28,672 bases of DNA, from NCBI RefSeq assembly GCF_000720185.1, contig NZ_JOIY01000070.1:1-28672 (forward strand), written 5' to 3'. Positions 15,770 to 24,315 of the stretch are shown here, one piece after another (positions within the stretch are counted from its first letter, which is position 1; each line of letters begins with the position of its first letter). The position numbers were made by a program, and so were the translations under genes. The notes below the pieces were generated by a model. The model worked only from the letters and a program-made list of their open reading frames with translations. It did no database searches and was not told the DNA's origin. This stretch comes from Streptomyces sp. NRRL S-340 (lineage in GTDB: Bacteria > Actinomycetota > Actinomycetes > Streptomycetales > Streptomycetaceae).

Positions 15770-16197
15770 GCTGCCTGCGCCGCAGAACATCCCGCTCGCC
15801 GTGTCGTGAAGGTTCGCCCCCGAGATCCCGACGGACAAGGGCAGACCGGTCCGCTCGGTGATCCGGTGGATCTTCGAGCCGTACCTGCCCCGGCCGACAG
15901 GATTCGGACCCGCCAGGTCCCCCTTTTCAGGGCCCGCATGTTCACCGAGTCGATCGCACAGTGGGACCAGTCGAGCTCGCCGGGGGAGCCGAGTTCGTCC
16001 AGGACGAGGTGATGGAGCTTGGCCCGCACCCTGGCCTGCGTCCGCTCGGCGAAGCGTCGATGGGCCGTGGCACCCGACGGTCCGAACGACGCCGACGGCA
16101 ACTGCTGCCACGTGCAGCCAGACGTGGCCACGAACACGATCGCGGCCAGCATCTCCCGGTCACCATGCCGTCGGCATCCCGGGCGGCTTCGCGTTCC
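15770..16197 (-). pseudogene. IS5-family transposase remnant (N-terminal half), frameshifted
   Basis: On the minus strand from about 16197 the sequence reads DREMLAAIVFVATSGCTWQQ, ARVRAKLHHLVLDELGSPGE and LDWSHCAIDSVNMRALK, including the first catalytic aspartate (CAID). The frame shifts near 15915 and continues in another frame as GPNPVGRGRYGSKIHRITER and GLPLSVGISGANLHDT, including the region of the second aspartate (SGANLHD). After about 15780 the similarity stops, so the glutamate-bearing C-terminal half is gone. Its 5' end abuts a second, oppositely oriented transposase remnant at about 16190. Confidence 0.8.
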
Positions 16198-16560
16198 GGA
16201 CCGGGCGGCTCTTGCCGGGATCATGTATGTCCTGCGGACCGGTGTCGCCTGGCGTGACGTCCCGGCCGAGACGGTGGGCTGCTCCGGAGTCACGGCCTGG
16301 CCTGCCTCGACTGAGGGATACGACAAGGACCACCGCCTGCTGTCGAAGCGCGGCATCAAGCCGCTGATCGCCCGGCGCGGCGTCGCCCACGGCTCCGGAC
16401 TGGGCAAGGCGCGCTGGGTTGCCGAGCGCGCGTCCGCCTGGCTTCACGAGTTCAAACGGCTCCGCACCCGCTACGAGCGACGCGCTCATCTCCATCAGGG
16501 CCCGCATGAACGCCCGCAGTCTCATGTGCCTGCGCCGCCTGCGAACCTCATCCTGAAGCA
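16187..16560 (+). pseudogene. IS5-family transposase remnant with large internal deletion
   Basis: The plus strand reads RVPDRAALAGIMYVLRTGVA and WRDVPAETVGCSGVTAW, the N-terminal part of an IS5-type transposase. It then jumps in frame to YDKDHRLLSKRGIKPLIARR and GLGKARWVAERASAWLHEFK, the C-terminal part with the last catalytic glutamate (WVAER). The central region with both aspartates is missing. Near the end the frame shifts once more, and the expected SLMCLRRLRTSS finishes in another frame at 16558. What remains would be a mini-protein without catalytic ability. It lies back to back with another transposase remnant and ends beside an intact DUF6896 gene. Confidence 0.8.
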
Positions 16561-16561
16561 A

Positions 16562-16966
16562 TCAGTCGGCTACGCTGAACCACCCCGGCCGCACCTCGGT
16601 CAGAAGCGGTTGCAACGACCGTGCTGCGGAGCGCAGGTCCTCATCCGTGACGTCAACAGCCTCCGGAAGGCTCAGCCCGTACAGGCGCAGCCGCCAGAGG
16701 TCGAAGGCTTCGCTCCCGTCGGCTGTGAAGTCCACATCGACCTCCGTGCCGTCGTCGCTGATGAAGCGGCAGCCTGCCCCGTGGACCGTGTAGCAGTAGG
16801 TACCGACGCGCCCGCTCCGGCTGATGATCCGGCGCGAACGGACCAGGTCGAGGACATCTGCGGGTCGCTCAAGTGAGGGGATCGCCGCCCTCATGGCCTC
16901 GCCGATCGCGTTCAGCGCCTGGACGTAACCGAGCACGAGTTCCCGTGCGGCCGCAACGCGTTCCAT
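16562..16966 (-). CDS. DUF6896 domain protein
   Basis: The 134-residue product has a helical N-terminal part (MERVAAARELVLGYVQALNA) and a compact beta-rich part: ISRSGRVGTYCYTVHGAGCR, then DDGTEVDVDFTADGSEAFD and LWRLRLYGLSL. This G-(T/W)-Y-x-x-H-G-x-G-C pattern and the VDVDF-FDxWRL pattern match the DUF6896 family of small actinomycete proteins, which has no established function. The frame is intact although it ends two bases from transposase debris. The ATG at 16966 has only a weak GGGG upstream. It is transcribed away from the CRISPR relic, which begins about 78 bases upstream. Confidence 0.7.
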   Translation of the reverse strand: MERVAAARELVLGYVQALNAIGEAMRAAIPSLERPADVLDLVRSRRIISRSGRVGTYCYTVHGAGCRFISDDGTEVDVDFTADGSEAFDLWRLRLYGLSLPEAVDVTDEDLRSAARSLQPLLTEVRPGWFSVAD

Positions 16967-17043
16967 ACGGCGTCATCCCCCTGAGCCCGTGGCTGAAGGC
17001 ATTGTTCCATGAGGCCGTCAGCGTCCCCGCCCGACGGCATTCT

Positions 17044-17133
17044 GAAACGATCGGTTAGGGCGCGGGGAGCAGGGTGGCCGGCCCAGCCCGGTCACCTCAA
17101 TGACGGGACCATCCCCGCGCGTGCGGGGAGCAG
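17044..17133 (-). CRISPR. CRISPR relic: two 29-bp repeats and one 32-bp spacer, type I-E-like
   Basis: An intact 29-base repeat occupies 17105-17133, with the core CATCCCCGCGCGTGCGGGGA and its inverted CCCCGC/GCGGGG stem. Exactly 32 bases upstream, 17044-17072 is a second copy with 19 of 29 identical positions, the last 11 of them (ending GGGGAGCAG) unbroken. A 29-base repeat with a 32-base spacer is the type I-E geometry. Read on the minus strand the repeat starts CTGCTCCCCGC and ends GGGGATGGTCCC, like known I-E repeats with their GGGGAT handle. In that orientation the degenerate copy has a decayed 3' end and is the leader-distal terminal repeat. The leader side is cut short: only 18 bases separate the intact repeat from the TetR stop codon. 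No cas gene is in the window. Confidence 0.75.
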
Positions 17134-17151
17134 GTCTGCTCCGTCACTCTG

Positions 17152-17781
17152 TCATTCCGGGCGAGGGAACATGCGCTCGACGGCGGTCACCAGTGCGGCG
17201 CGGCGGGCGGTGATAGAGGGGTCCACGGCCTGGTCCGCGGCAGCGGCGGCGATTTCGGGCTGGCCTGCCCAGGTCATGGCGATCTGGTTGATCAGGGCGA
17301 GGACGTCGACCGGGTCCCAGGCGGGGTCGAGCAGCCCGATGCGCTGAGCGTCGCGGAGTTTGTCGAGCTTGCCGGCGATCGTGGCCTGGAGGGGGCTGGT
17401 GGTGTTGTCTGCGGACTCGGCCAGTTCCAGGCGGCCCCACGTGATCAGGCGGTAGTGGTCCGGACGGGCCGTGAAGTGGTCGAAGAGGATGCCGGCGTAA
17501 CCGGGCAGGTCGGCCGGATCCAGCTGAGTCGCCTCGACGAGTGCGGTCGTCTCGCGTTCGGCGACGTGCGCGTAAAGGGCTTCCTTGCTGCGGAAGTAGG
17601 CGTAGACACGTTCCTTGCTCGTCCTGGCCTGCTTGGCGATGCGGTCCACGCGGGCGCCGGCGATCCCGTGCCGGGCGAACTCCTCCTCGGCTGCGGCGAC
17701 GATCCGCTGGCGCGTGGAGTCGGTGGACTGGCCCGAGGTGGCGGCGTCCGGGGGCTGGCCAGGGCTGGTGGAGCGAGGCAT
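17152..17781 (-). CDS. TetR-family repressor next to an aldo/keto reductase
   Basis: The 209-residue product has the TetR helix-turn-helix at about residues 22-68 (RQRIVAAAEEEFARHGIAGA, then RVDRIAKQARTSKERVYAYF). The C-terminal domain (GYAGILFDHFTARPDHYRLI, WGRLELAE) resembles the TetR_C subgroup often found beside oxidoreductases. It starts at an ATG at 17781. The gap to the divergent reductase holds two copies of ACCGAAC-N-GTTyGGT; the perfect copy lies 17 bases from this start and the other nearer the reductase, so it probably represses both genes. Its stop codon is 18 bases from the CRISPR relic, with no sign of sequence disruption. Confidence 0.88.
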   Translation of the reverse strand: MPRSTSPGQPPDAATSGQSTDSTRQRIVAAAEEEFARHGIAGARVDRIAKQARTSKERVYAYFRSKEALYAHVAERETTALVEATQLDPADLPGYAGILFDHFTARPDHYRLITWGRLELAESADNTTSPLQATIAGKLDKLRDAQRIGLLDPAWDPVDVLALINQIAMTWAGQPEIAAAAADQAVDPSITARRAALVTAVERMFPRPE

Positions 17782-17783
17782 GA

Positions 17784-18896
<1,113 letters not shown>

Positions 18897-19015
18897 CAGC
18901 CCGTACTACTCGAAGTTCGGCGGTTGCGGGCAAGCGGCGGCGAGCAGCGGCAGCGTGTCCTCCCGGGCGGGGCCATGCCCCCGTCCCCGCCGGCCAACCC
19001 GGGCACCGGCTACGC

Positions 19016-19231
19016 CGGGGCAGCCGCGGAGGCAGACCACCGGCCTTCGACCGTGAGACCTGCAAGCGGCGCAACGCTGTCGAACGGTGCATCAACCGCC
19101 TGAAGCAGTGGCGCGGGATCGCCACCCGCTACGAGAGGACCGCCACCGTCGACCTGGCCGGACTCCACGTCGCCGGTATCTTCCTCTGGTCTGCCCGATC
19201 CGTCATCCTCAGACGTGACTGTGGACGTTGA
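19016..19231 (+). pseudogene. IS5-type transposase C-terminal remnant
   Basis: The plus strand reads [20 protein letters not shown], then [20 protein letters not shown] and [16 protein letters not shown]. This is the last 60 or so residues of an IS5-type transposase, including the conserved glutamate ([10 protein letters not shown]). Nothing upstream to the end of the reductase gene at 18896 resembles the rest of the enzyme, and no inverted terminal repeat is visible next to it. The end of the fragment overlaps the 3' end of the convergent VOC gene. Confidence 0.75.
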
Positions 19232-19571
19232 TGACACCCCCGTCGGGTGCCTGAACAAAGAAACGTCGGATTCCCCATGGTTCCGTGGTCAAGGGATAGA
19301 CCACCTGGTACCCCTGGCGCTCGGCTGCGGCGTACGCGGCGTCAACGTCCTCGACTTCGACCGCCAGTGTCGAATAGGCGGTGTGCGGGTCCCACGGGTC
19401 TGCGGCAGGGGAGACCACGGTCATCTGCGCCGTCGGGTTACCCGGCGAAGCCAACATCAAGAAGCCGGGCTCGTCCATGCGCACGTCCATGCCCAGGAAA
19501 TCGCTGTAGAAGCTTCGGCTCTCTTCGATGTCCTGGGTGACGACGTTGGGCATGATGCGACGGATCGTCAT
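19209..19571 (-). CDS. VOC family (glyoxalase/bleomycin-resistance-like) protein
   Basis: The 120-residue product begins [20 protein letters not shown] and has the paired beta-alpha-beta-beta-beta modules of the VOC fold: [20 protein letters not shown], then [20 protein letters not shown] and [12 protein letters not shown] at the end. The [13 protein letters not shown] block is typical of glyoxalase-like resistance and lyase proteins. A GTG at 19595 would add eight residues, but the ATG at 19571 matches the family start. It has no Shine-Dalgarno sequence; TACAGT ends seven bases before the ATG, the same arrangement as at the monooxygenase gene. It lies between a transposase remnant and a complete mobile element. 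Confidence 0.82.
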   Translation of the reverse strand: MTIRRIMPNVVTQDIEESRSFYSDFLGMDVRMDEPGFLMLASPGNPTAQMTVVSPAADPWDPHTAYSTLAVEVEDVDAAYAAAERQGYQVVYPLTTEPWGIRRFFVQAPDGGVINVHSHV

Positions 19572-19692
19572 ACTCGCACTGTAGCCGAGGACCACTCCAA
19601 CAACTCGATCCGAACGAGAGGCCCTAAGGGCTGTCCCGTAAATGATCTTTGAATCGGCATGGACAAGGCTGTGTGATGTGCGGCCTGCTCGC

Positions 19693-20070
19693 TCAGCCGA
19701 CGAGGGCGAGGTTGTGCAGGCGGGCGATGCCGAGCATGGCGTGGTGGACGCCGTCGCCTTCGAGACGGCAGTTGCGGAGGATCTTCCAGCCTTTCATCCG
19801 AGCGAAGACGTGCTCGATGCGGGCACGGACCTTGCAGTAGGAGGCGTTGTGTTGCTCTTTCCAGGCCGGGAGTCCGGCCTGGCCTTTCTCCCGGCGGTGC
19901 GGGAGGACCAGGCCGGTGCCCCGGTAGCCGCCGTCCCCGATCACCGTGGTCCTGCCGACGGCCTCCTTGGCGCCGGAGAGTCCCCATGCCTTGCAGTCGT
20001 TGCGGTCACCCGGCAGCGGCCGGCCGACGGCGACGACGAGGCGGGTGTCGGCGTCGATGAATCCAGCCAC
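19693..20070 (-). pseudogene. HARBI1-like IS transposase, C-terminal half
   Basis: The frame reads TRLVVAVGRPLPGDRNDCKA, then VIGDGGYRGTGLVLPHRREK, RARIEHVFARMKGWKILRNC and HHAMLGIARLHNLALVG. This is the distal half of a DDE_Tnp_4 transposase, with the second aspartate (GDGGY) and the glutamate (RIEHVFARMK). The helix-turn-helix and the first catalytic aspartate are missing. The methionine at 20070 is internal to the family and not a real start. It lies inside matched inverted ends, with the passenger gene taking the place of the missing half. Confidence 0.85.
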
Positions 20071-20082
20071 AGCGAGATCGTC

Positions 20083-20571
20083 TCACCGCGGTGTGCTGGG
20101 CTCCCCATCTGCCCGTCGCTGGCCCGGCCACATGTCGCCGTACGCGGCGTCCATGAATTGAACCTGCGGCCCGCGCAGCGCGGACGCGTCGGCTATCTCG
20201 CCCCGGGCCGCCTCAGCAAGGCGGGACGCATAACGATAGGTAGCGCCCCGCAGGGGCTCGCTTCTGGCTGCCAGGTCGATCTCCGCCTGGGCGAGCCAAA
20301 GGTCGTCGAGGAGTTGACCGAGCGCGGGATCGGCCGCGCTGCCGCCACCCTCCGGTCGCGTGAGTACCGCCTTCTCCACCTGCAACGCGATGCGCACGAA
20401 CTTCAGAACGGCGTCCTTGAGCTGCGCCCGGTGGGCGGCTGATTCCTGTACTTCGAGCTGCCGGGTGCTCGCGCGCGAGACGAGGTACTGACCGAACAAC
20501 GATCCGCCCGCGCCGAGCACAACCCCTGCGAGAGACAACAACGCCGGCCCCAAGGTTCCCCAAGATCCCAT
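20083..20571 (-). CDS. Membrane-anchored coiled-coil protein of unknown function (IS passenger)
   Basis: The 162-residue product starts MGSWGTLGPALLSLAGVVLG with one hydrophobic helix at about 6-30, followed by a charged helical region (STRQLEVQESAAHRAQLKDA, LQVEKAVLTRPEGG, LDDLWLAQAEIDLAARSEPL) ending in PQVQFMDAAYGDMWPGQ. This one-helix-plus-soluble-helices layout is common among uncharacterised actinomycete proteins; some toxin or defence effectors look similar, but nothing specific supports that here. It lies wholly inside an insertion element's inverted ends, 12 bases before the truncated transposase frame. The ATG at 20571 lacks a good ribosome binding site. Its codon use matches neighbouring genes, so it looks like a captured chromosomal gene. 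Confidence 0.65.
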   Translation of the reverse strand: MGSWGTLGPALLSLAGVVLGAGGSLFGQYLVSRASTRQLEVQESAAHRAQLKDAVLKFVRIALQVEKAVLTRPEGGGSAADPALGQLLDDLWLAQAEIDLAARSEPLRGATYRYASRLAEAARGEIADASALRGPQVQFMDAAYGDMWPGQRRADGEPSTPR

Positions 20572-20659
20572 AGCTGAAGTCTCTCAACCTCGGTCAGGCC
20601 CTTGAGGAGAGCGGGGATGCCCGTCCGCCAGTCACTCAGAACAGTCGCGGGACAGCCCT

Positions 20660-20955
20660 TAAGCGGATCGACGGGGAAGTCTTACCGTTCCTCGGCCCCG
20701 GCAGCGCCAGCCGTTTCGACGCTCGGATGACGCTCGTCCTGATGAGGCGTCACGCAGGGGTGACGTGGCGAAGAGGCTTCGACCGGACCTGATGGTCCGA
20801 GGTCGTACCGACAGCGGCGGGGGCGGCATGCGCTCAACGCGCGCCTTCGCCTGCAGATGGCTGCCGCCCTTGCTCTTCGTGCTCACGATGTGCTGCCCCG
20901 CAGGACTCTCCACCAGGACAGGGCGCATGCGTTTCAGGACTGCCTGCGTGTCCGT
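20660..20955. other. Gap beside the mobile element, no supported gene
   Basis: No frame shows a recognisable domain. CGGACC-tgat-GGTCCG (20784-20799) is a perfect six-base-pair hairpin that could be a terminator remnant for the broken dehydrogenase gene. Confidence 0.35.
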
Positions 20956-21093
20956 TCACGCGGCGACTGCTCCGACACCGCCGCACCCGCTCCGGGTGTC
21001 GCGCTGGTCCGTGGTGCGGTAGCCCTCGCGGGTCTGTTCGAGGTTGAGGGTGCGGCCGAAGACCCGGCCGGGGGCGGCGGTGCCGTCCAGGAC
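20956..21093 (-). pseudogene. Zinc alcohol dehydrogenase, C-terminal fragment
   Basis: The minus strand reads VLDGTAAPGRVFGRTLNLEQ, then TREGYRTTDQRDTRSG, ending at a TGA. The P-G-R-V-F-x-R-T-x-x-L-E-Q-x-x-x-G-Y pattern is the usual closing stretch of zinc-dependent alcohol dehydrogenases. It lies downstream and in line with the N-terminal part of such an enzyme at 21186-21470, separated by a region with no family resemblance, so the two are remains of one gene that lost its NAD(P)-binding centre. Confidence 0.6.
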
Positions 21094-21185
21094 GGCCGAT
21101 GAAAGGCAGCAGGCCGGTGAGGGCGGCGCCAAGCATCACCCGGTACTCGGCGACCGCGTCGACGGCGATCACGCGGCGAGCCGGG

Positions 21186-21470
21186 TCATGAGCCGGGTAC
21201 GTTCGGGCCGACCAGGTCGCCGACGCGGTGACGCGTGACTGCGGAGCCGGCCTCGGTGACCCGGCCGACGATCTCGTGGCCCGGCACGAGGGGGCTGACC
21301 GGCAGCGGGCCGAACGAGCCGTCGACGAAGTTGATGTCGGAGTGGCAGACGCCGCAGTACAAAATGTCGAGCTTAACGTCGTGCGGGCCGACGTCGCGGC
21401 GCTCGATGGTGACGGGGGCGAGCGGCTTGCCGGCCTCGTGGGCGCCGAACGCGTGGACGGTGGTGGGCAT
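21186..21470 (-). pseudogene. Zinc alcohol dehydrogenase, truncated N-terminal part
   Basis: From an ATG at 21470 with AAGGA seven bases upstream, the 94 residues begin MPTTVHAFGAHEAGKPLAPV. They include LDILYCGVCHSDINFVDGSF with the catalytic zinc cysteine and VPGHEIVGRVTEAGSAV with the zinc histidine. This is the cinnamyl-type (YahK/AdhC-like) alcohol dehydrogenase family. The frame stops soon after RVGDLVGPN, so the structural-zinc lobe, the Rossmann domain and most of the substrate lobe are missing (family length is about 350). It is third in an operon with an MFS exporter and an aldo/keto reductase, 31 bases after the latter. The start signals are intact, so a short non-enzymatic peptide may still be made. 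Confidence 0.75.
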
Positions 21471-21501
21471 GGTGATTCCTTTGCGTGGCTGAGAGGTGAT
21501 G

Positions 21502-22386
21502 TCAGGTTTCGGGGATGGCGCGTCCGTACGCCGCGAGGGTGACGGCCTCGGGCTCGGGGCCGCCGCGCCGGCCGGTCTCCAGGGCGTCAAGGGTCTTCAG
21601 TTCGTCCGAGGTGAGTTCGAAGTCGAAGACGTCGATGTTCTCGGCGATGCGGTGGCGCTTGGTCGACTTGGGGATGACCGAGCGGCCCTGCTGGATGCCC
21701 CAGCGCAGGAGCACCTGGGCGGGGCTCTTGCCGTGTGCTTCGGCGATCGCGGTGACGGCCGGGTCTTCCAGGACGCTCCTGCGGTGCTCGCCGTAGCCCG
21801 GGTAGAAGGTGATGCCGCCGATGGGGGACCACGCCTGGTTGAGGATGCCGCGGGATGCGTCGAAGTCCAGGACGGCGCGCTGCTGGAAGTAGGGGTGGAT
21901 CTCCAGCTGGTTGACGGCCGGGACGATGTCGGTGGCGTCGAGCAGGGCGGTCAGGTGGTCGGCCATGAAGTTGCTGACGCCGATGGCGCGGACCTTGCCG
22001 TCGGACAGCAGTTTCTCCAGGGCGCGGTAGGCGGCGATGGTTCTGTCGAAGTCCGACGGGAGGGCCTGGTGCAGGATGAGCAGGTCGATCCGGTCCACGC
22101 CGAGCTTGGCGGCGCTCTTGTCGAAGCCGTGCAGGGTTTCGTCGTAGCCGTAGTCGCTGATCCAGATCTTCGTCTCGACGAAGATCTCCTCGCGCGGCAC
22201 GCCGGATTCGCGCAGTGCCTGGCCGACCTCCCGTTCGTTGCCGTAGGCGGCGGCGGTGTCGATGTGCCGGTAGCCGAGGTCGAGCGCGGCCGTGACGGCG
22301 GCCCGGGTCTCCTCGGGCGGGGTCTGGAAGACGCCGAGTCCGAGAGCGGGCATCTCGACGCCGTTGTTGAGGGTGAGGGTCTGCAT
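21502..22386 (-). CDS. Aldo/keto reductase (AKR5-like, 2,5-diketo-D-gluconate reductase type)
   Basis: The 294-residue product begins MQTLTLNNGVEMPALGLGVF and has the aldo/keto reductase signature YRHIDTAAAYGNEREVGQAL with catalytic Asp and Tyr, Lys in VETKIW and His in LLILHQALPS. The NADPH site has SVIPKSTKRHRIAENIDVFD. Enzymes of this group reduce small aldehydes and ketones, including methylglyoxal and 2,5-diketogluconate. Its ATG overlaps the stop codon of the MFS gene by one base (TGATG), so translation is probably coupled. A truncated alcohol dehydrogenase follows after 31 bases. The operon is divergent from an XRE/MmyB regulator. Confidence 0.9.
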   Translation of the reverse strand: MQTLTLNNGVEMPALGLGVFQTPPEETRAAVTAALDLGYRHIDTAAAYGNEREVGQALRESGVPREEIFVETKIWISDYGYDETLHGFDKSAAKLGVDRIDLLILHQALPSDFDRTIAAYRALEKLLSDGKVRAIGVSNFMADHLTALLDATDIVPAVNQLEIHPYFQQRAVLDFDASRGILNQAWSPIGGITFYPGYGEHRRSVLEDPAVTAIAEAHGKSPAQVLLRWGIQQGRSVIPKSTKRHRIAENIDVFDFELTSDELKTLDALETGRRGGPEPEAVTLAAYGRAIPET

Positions 22387-23926
22387 CAGAGGGTCCTTTC
22401 CTTGAGGGCGGCCTCGCGGGTCGCCCGGGGGACGATGAGGATCAGAACGGCCGTGACGGCCAGGGCGAGGAGGACGGCAGAGCCCGTCAGGGCCGCGCCC
22501 GAGCGGGCCGCGATGTCGGCGGCCTCGTGGCCGGTGGAGACGGTGGCGGCCACGGCGGTCAGGATGCTCAGGGCCAGCGCGCTGCCGATCTGATGCACGG
22601 TGTTGACCAGACCCGAGCCTGCCCCCGCGTCCTCGGCGGCGACGCCGTCCACGCCGCTGGAGGTCAGCGGGGCCAGCGTCAGGCCCTGCCCGGCACCTAT
22701 GAGCACCATCGGGAGTGCCACACCGGTCAGGTAGGGCGTGTGCAGGCCGAGGCGGCTCAGCCAGGCCATGCCCAGCGTCGTCAGCACGACCCCCGTGGTG
22801 AGCACCCGCGGCCGGCCGAACCTCTCCAGCAGCCGCGGCACCCGCACCGCGAAGACGAAGTTGACCAGCGTCATCGGAAGGAAGGCGAGCCCGGCCTGCG
22901 ACGGCGTCCAGCGGTAGACGCTCTGCACGAACTGCGCGGTGAAGAAGAAGAACCCGATCATCGCGCCCATGTAGAGCATCCGGGTGACGTAGGCGCCACC
23001 GCGCTCGCGGCTCGCGGACAGCCGCATCGGCACGATCGGCTGTGCGGCCCGCCGCTCCACCCCGACGAACAGCGCCGGCATCGCCGCGCCCGCCCCCAGG
23101 GGGAGCAGGGTGGCCGGTGCGGTCCAGCCATGGTCGGCCGCGTTCACTATGCCGAGGACCAGCGCGGTCGAGCCCAGGGTCGCCAGCAGCGCCCCCGCCA
23201 CGTCGAAGCGGCCCCTCCGGCGGGCGGTCTCGGGTAGGAAGCGCACGGCGAGCACCATCATCACGACGCCGATCGGGGCGTTCACGAAGAACCCGGCCCG
23301 CCAGGAGACGAGGTCCGCGACCAGACCCCCGACGACCAGCCCGAAGGCGGCGCCCAGGCCGGCCACGGCGCTGTACGCGGCCATGGCCCGGTTGCGTGCC
23401 CGGCCCCGGCGAAACTCCGCGTGAGCAGGGACAGGGCGGAGGGAGCCAGCACCGCCGCCCCGACGCCCTGGAGCGCCCGGGCACCGATCAGCCACCACGG
23501 GGTTGGGGCGGCGCCCACCAGGAGCGACGCCGCGGAGAAGACGACCAGGGAGAACAGAAACACCCTGCGGTGTCCGAAGAGATCACCCGCGCGCGCCCCC
23601 AGAAGCAGCAGTCCGCCGAAGACCAGGACGTAGGCGTTGGTGATCCAGGACAGGCCGGTTTCGGAGAAGGCCATGTCGGAGCGGATCTGCGGCAGCCCGG
23701 TGAACACGATCGAGTTGTCCAGGATGACCATGAAGTAGCTGATGCAGATGATCGCGAGGATCACCGTCGAGCCGTTCGCGGCCCCGGACCGTTGTGTACG
23801 CCGATCCGGACCCGTCGGCGGGTGCGGTGCCGTGATCCCCGGGTCACCCGCGGTGCCGGGACTGCGCGGGTCAACGATGTGCCCGGCGGGGGCGTCGCCG
23901 GTCCCGTGGGTGGAGGCTGTGCGCAC
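22386..23926 (-). pseudogene. MFS drug exporter (DHA2/QacA-like), single frameshift
   Basis: Two frames make one protein. From a GTG at 23926 (GAAGGAAG upstream) the first encodes the helices VILAIICISYFMVILDNSIV, a motif A region (GARAGDLFGHRRV) and ALQGVGAAVLAPSALSLLTR. The second, from about 23404, continues RARNRAMAAYSAVAGLGAAF and runs to the C-terminus through about ten more helices. The shift lies at a CCCC run (23404-23407); one more base there would restore FAGGRARNR, as expected. The joined length would be about 513 residues, normal for 14-helix drug/proton antiporters. It heads an operon with an aldo/keto reductase and a broken alcohol dehydrogenase. The homopolymer makes a sequencing error at least as likely as a real mutation. 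Confidence 0.85.
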
Positions 23927-23954
23927 GGTCTTCCTTCGCGTCGGCTGTGAAACG

Positions 23955-23970
23955 GGCCCGGTACCGGGCC
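23955..23970. promoter_or_regulatory. Perfect 16-base palindrome upstream of the exporter
   Basis: GGCCCGGTACCGGGCC is self-complementary over all 16 bases and ends 28 bases before the exporter GTG. It could be an operator or a hairpin in the 5' leader. Confidence 0.5.
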
Positions 23971-23988
23971 GCCGGTCTCTGGCCCTTC

Positions 23989-24048
23989 CCAGGTAACGGC
24001 ACCTCGACGGGGGAGTGGGAGTCACTGCTCTTCCAGGTACTGGCAGTG
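23989..24048. promoter_or_regulatory. Direct repeats CCAGGTAnnGGCA in the exporter/XRE divergent region
   Basis: CCAGGTAACGGCA (23989-24001) and CCAGGTACTGGCA (24033-24045) share 11 of 13 bases, 44 bases apart. The second copy also lies within nested inverted repeats (CACTGC at 24023-24028 with GCAGTG at 24043-24048, and CCAG-GTA-CTGG). They are candidate binding sites for the divergent XRE regulator. Confidence 0.45.
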
Positions 24049-24315
24049 CCTCGCAGGCCCGCCGGGGCGGACCTACGGTGAAGGGACCGGCATACCGCGC
24101 AGACCGATCGAGAGGAGGCCCGCCGTGCCCCCGTACCCGAGGTCAGAACCGGCAGGGCGGCCGAGGCGACCGGCTCGACCGGCGATGGGCCCCCGCTCCC
24201 GGACCGCCCTGCCGGGCGGCCCCCCGGCGCGGCCCGGGACGAACACGCTCCGCACCGGCTTGCGCCTGACGCTGTCCGCCGAGGGCGGGACCGACGAGGA
24301 CACCAGGAACCGGGC
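24049..24315. other. Rest of the exporter/XRE divergent region
   Basis: No gene is supported. The promoter of the XRE gene must lie here or in the repeat region just before; I cannot place -10 or -35 boxes with confidence. Confidence 0.35.

Larger units (their letters stand above)
19627..20659 (-). mobile_element. TA-flanked IS5-type element carrying an unrelated passenger gene
   Basis: AGGGCTGTCCCG (19627-19638) and its exact inverse CGGGACAGCCCT (20648-20659) bound a 1,033-base segment, and both ends are flanked by TA, as expected for a 2-bp target duplication. Weaker similarity continues inwards for about 12 more bases. Inside are the C-terminal half of an HARBI1-like (DDE_Tnp_4) transposase and, in place of its N-terminal half, a complete gene for a membrane/coiled-coil protein in the same orientation. 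The element cannot supply its own full transposase and would need one from a relative. Confidence 0.75.

Noticed and set aside
17134..17194. Another CRISPR spacer-repeat unit to the right of the intact repeat
   Set aside because: The next expected repeat position lies inside the TetR coding sequence and does not match beyond chance.
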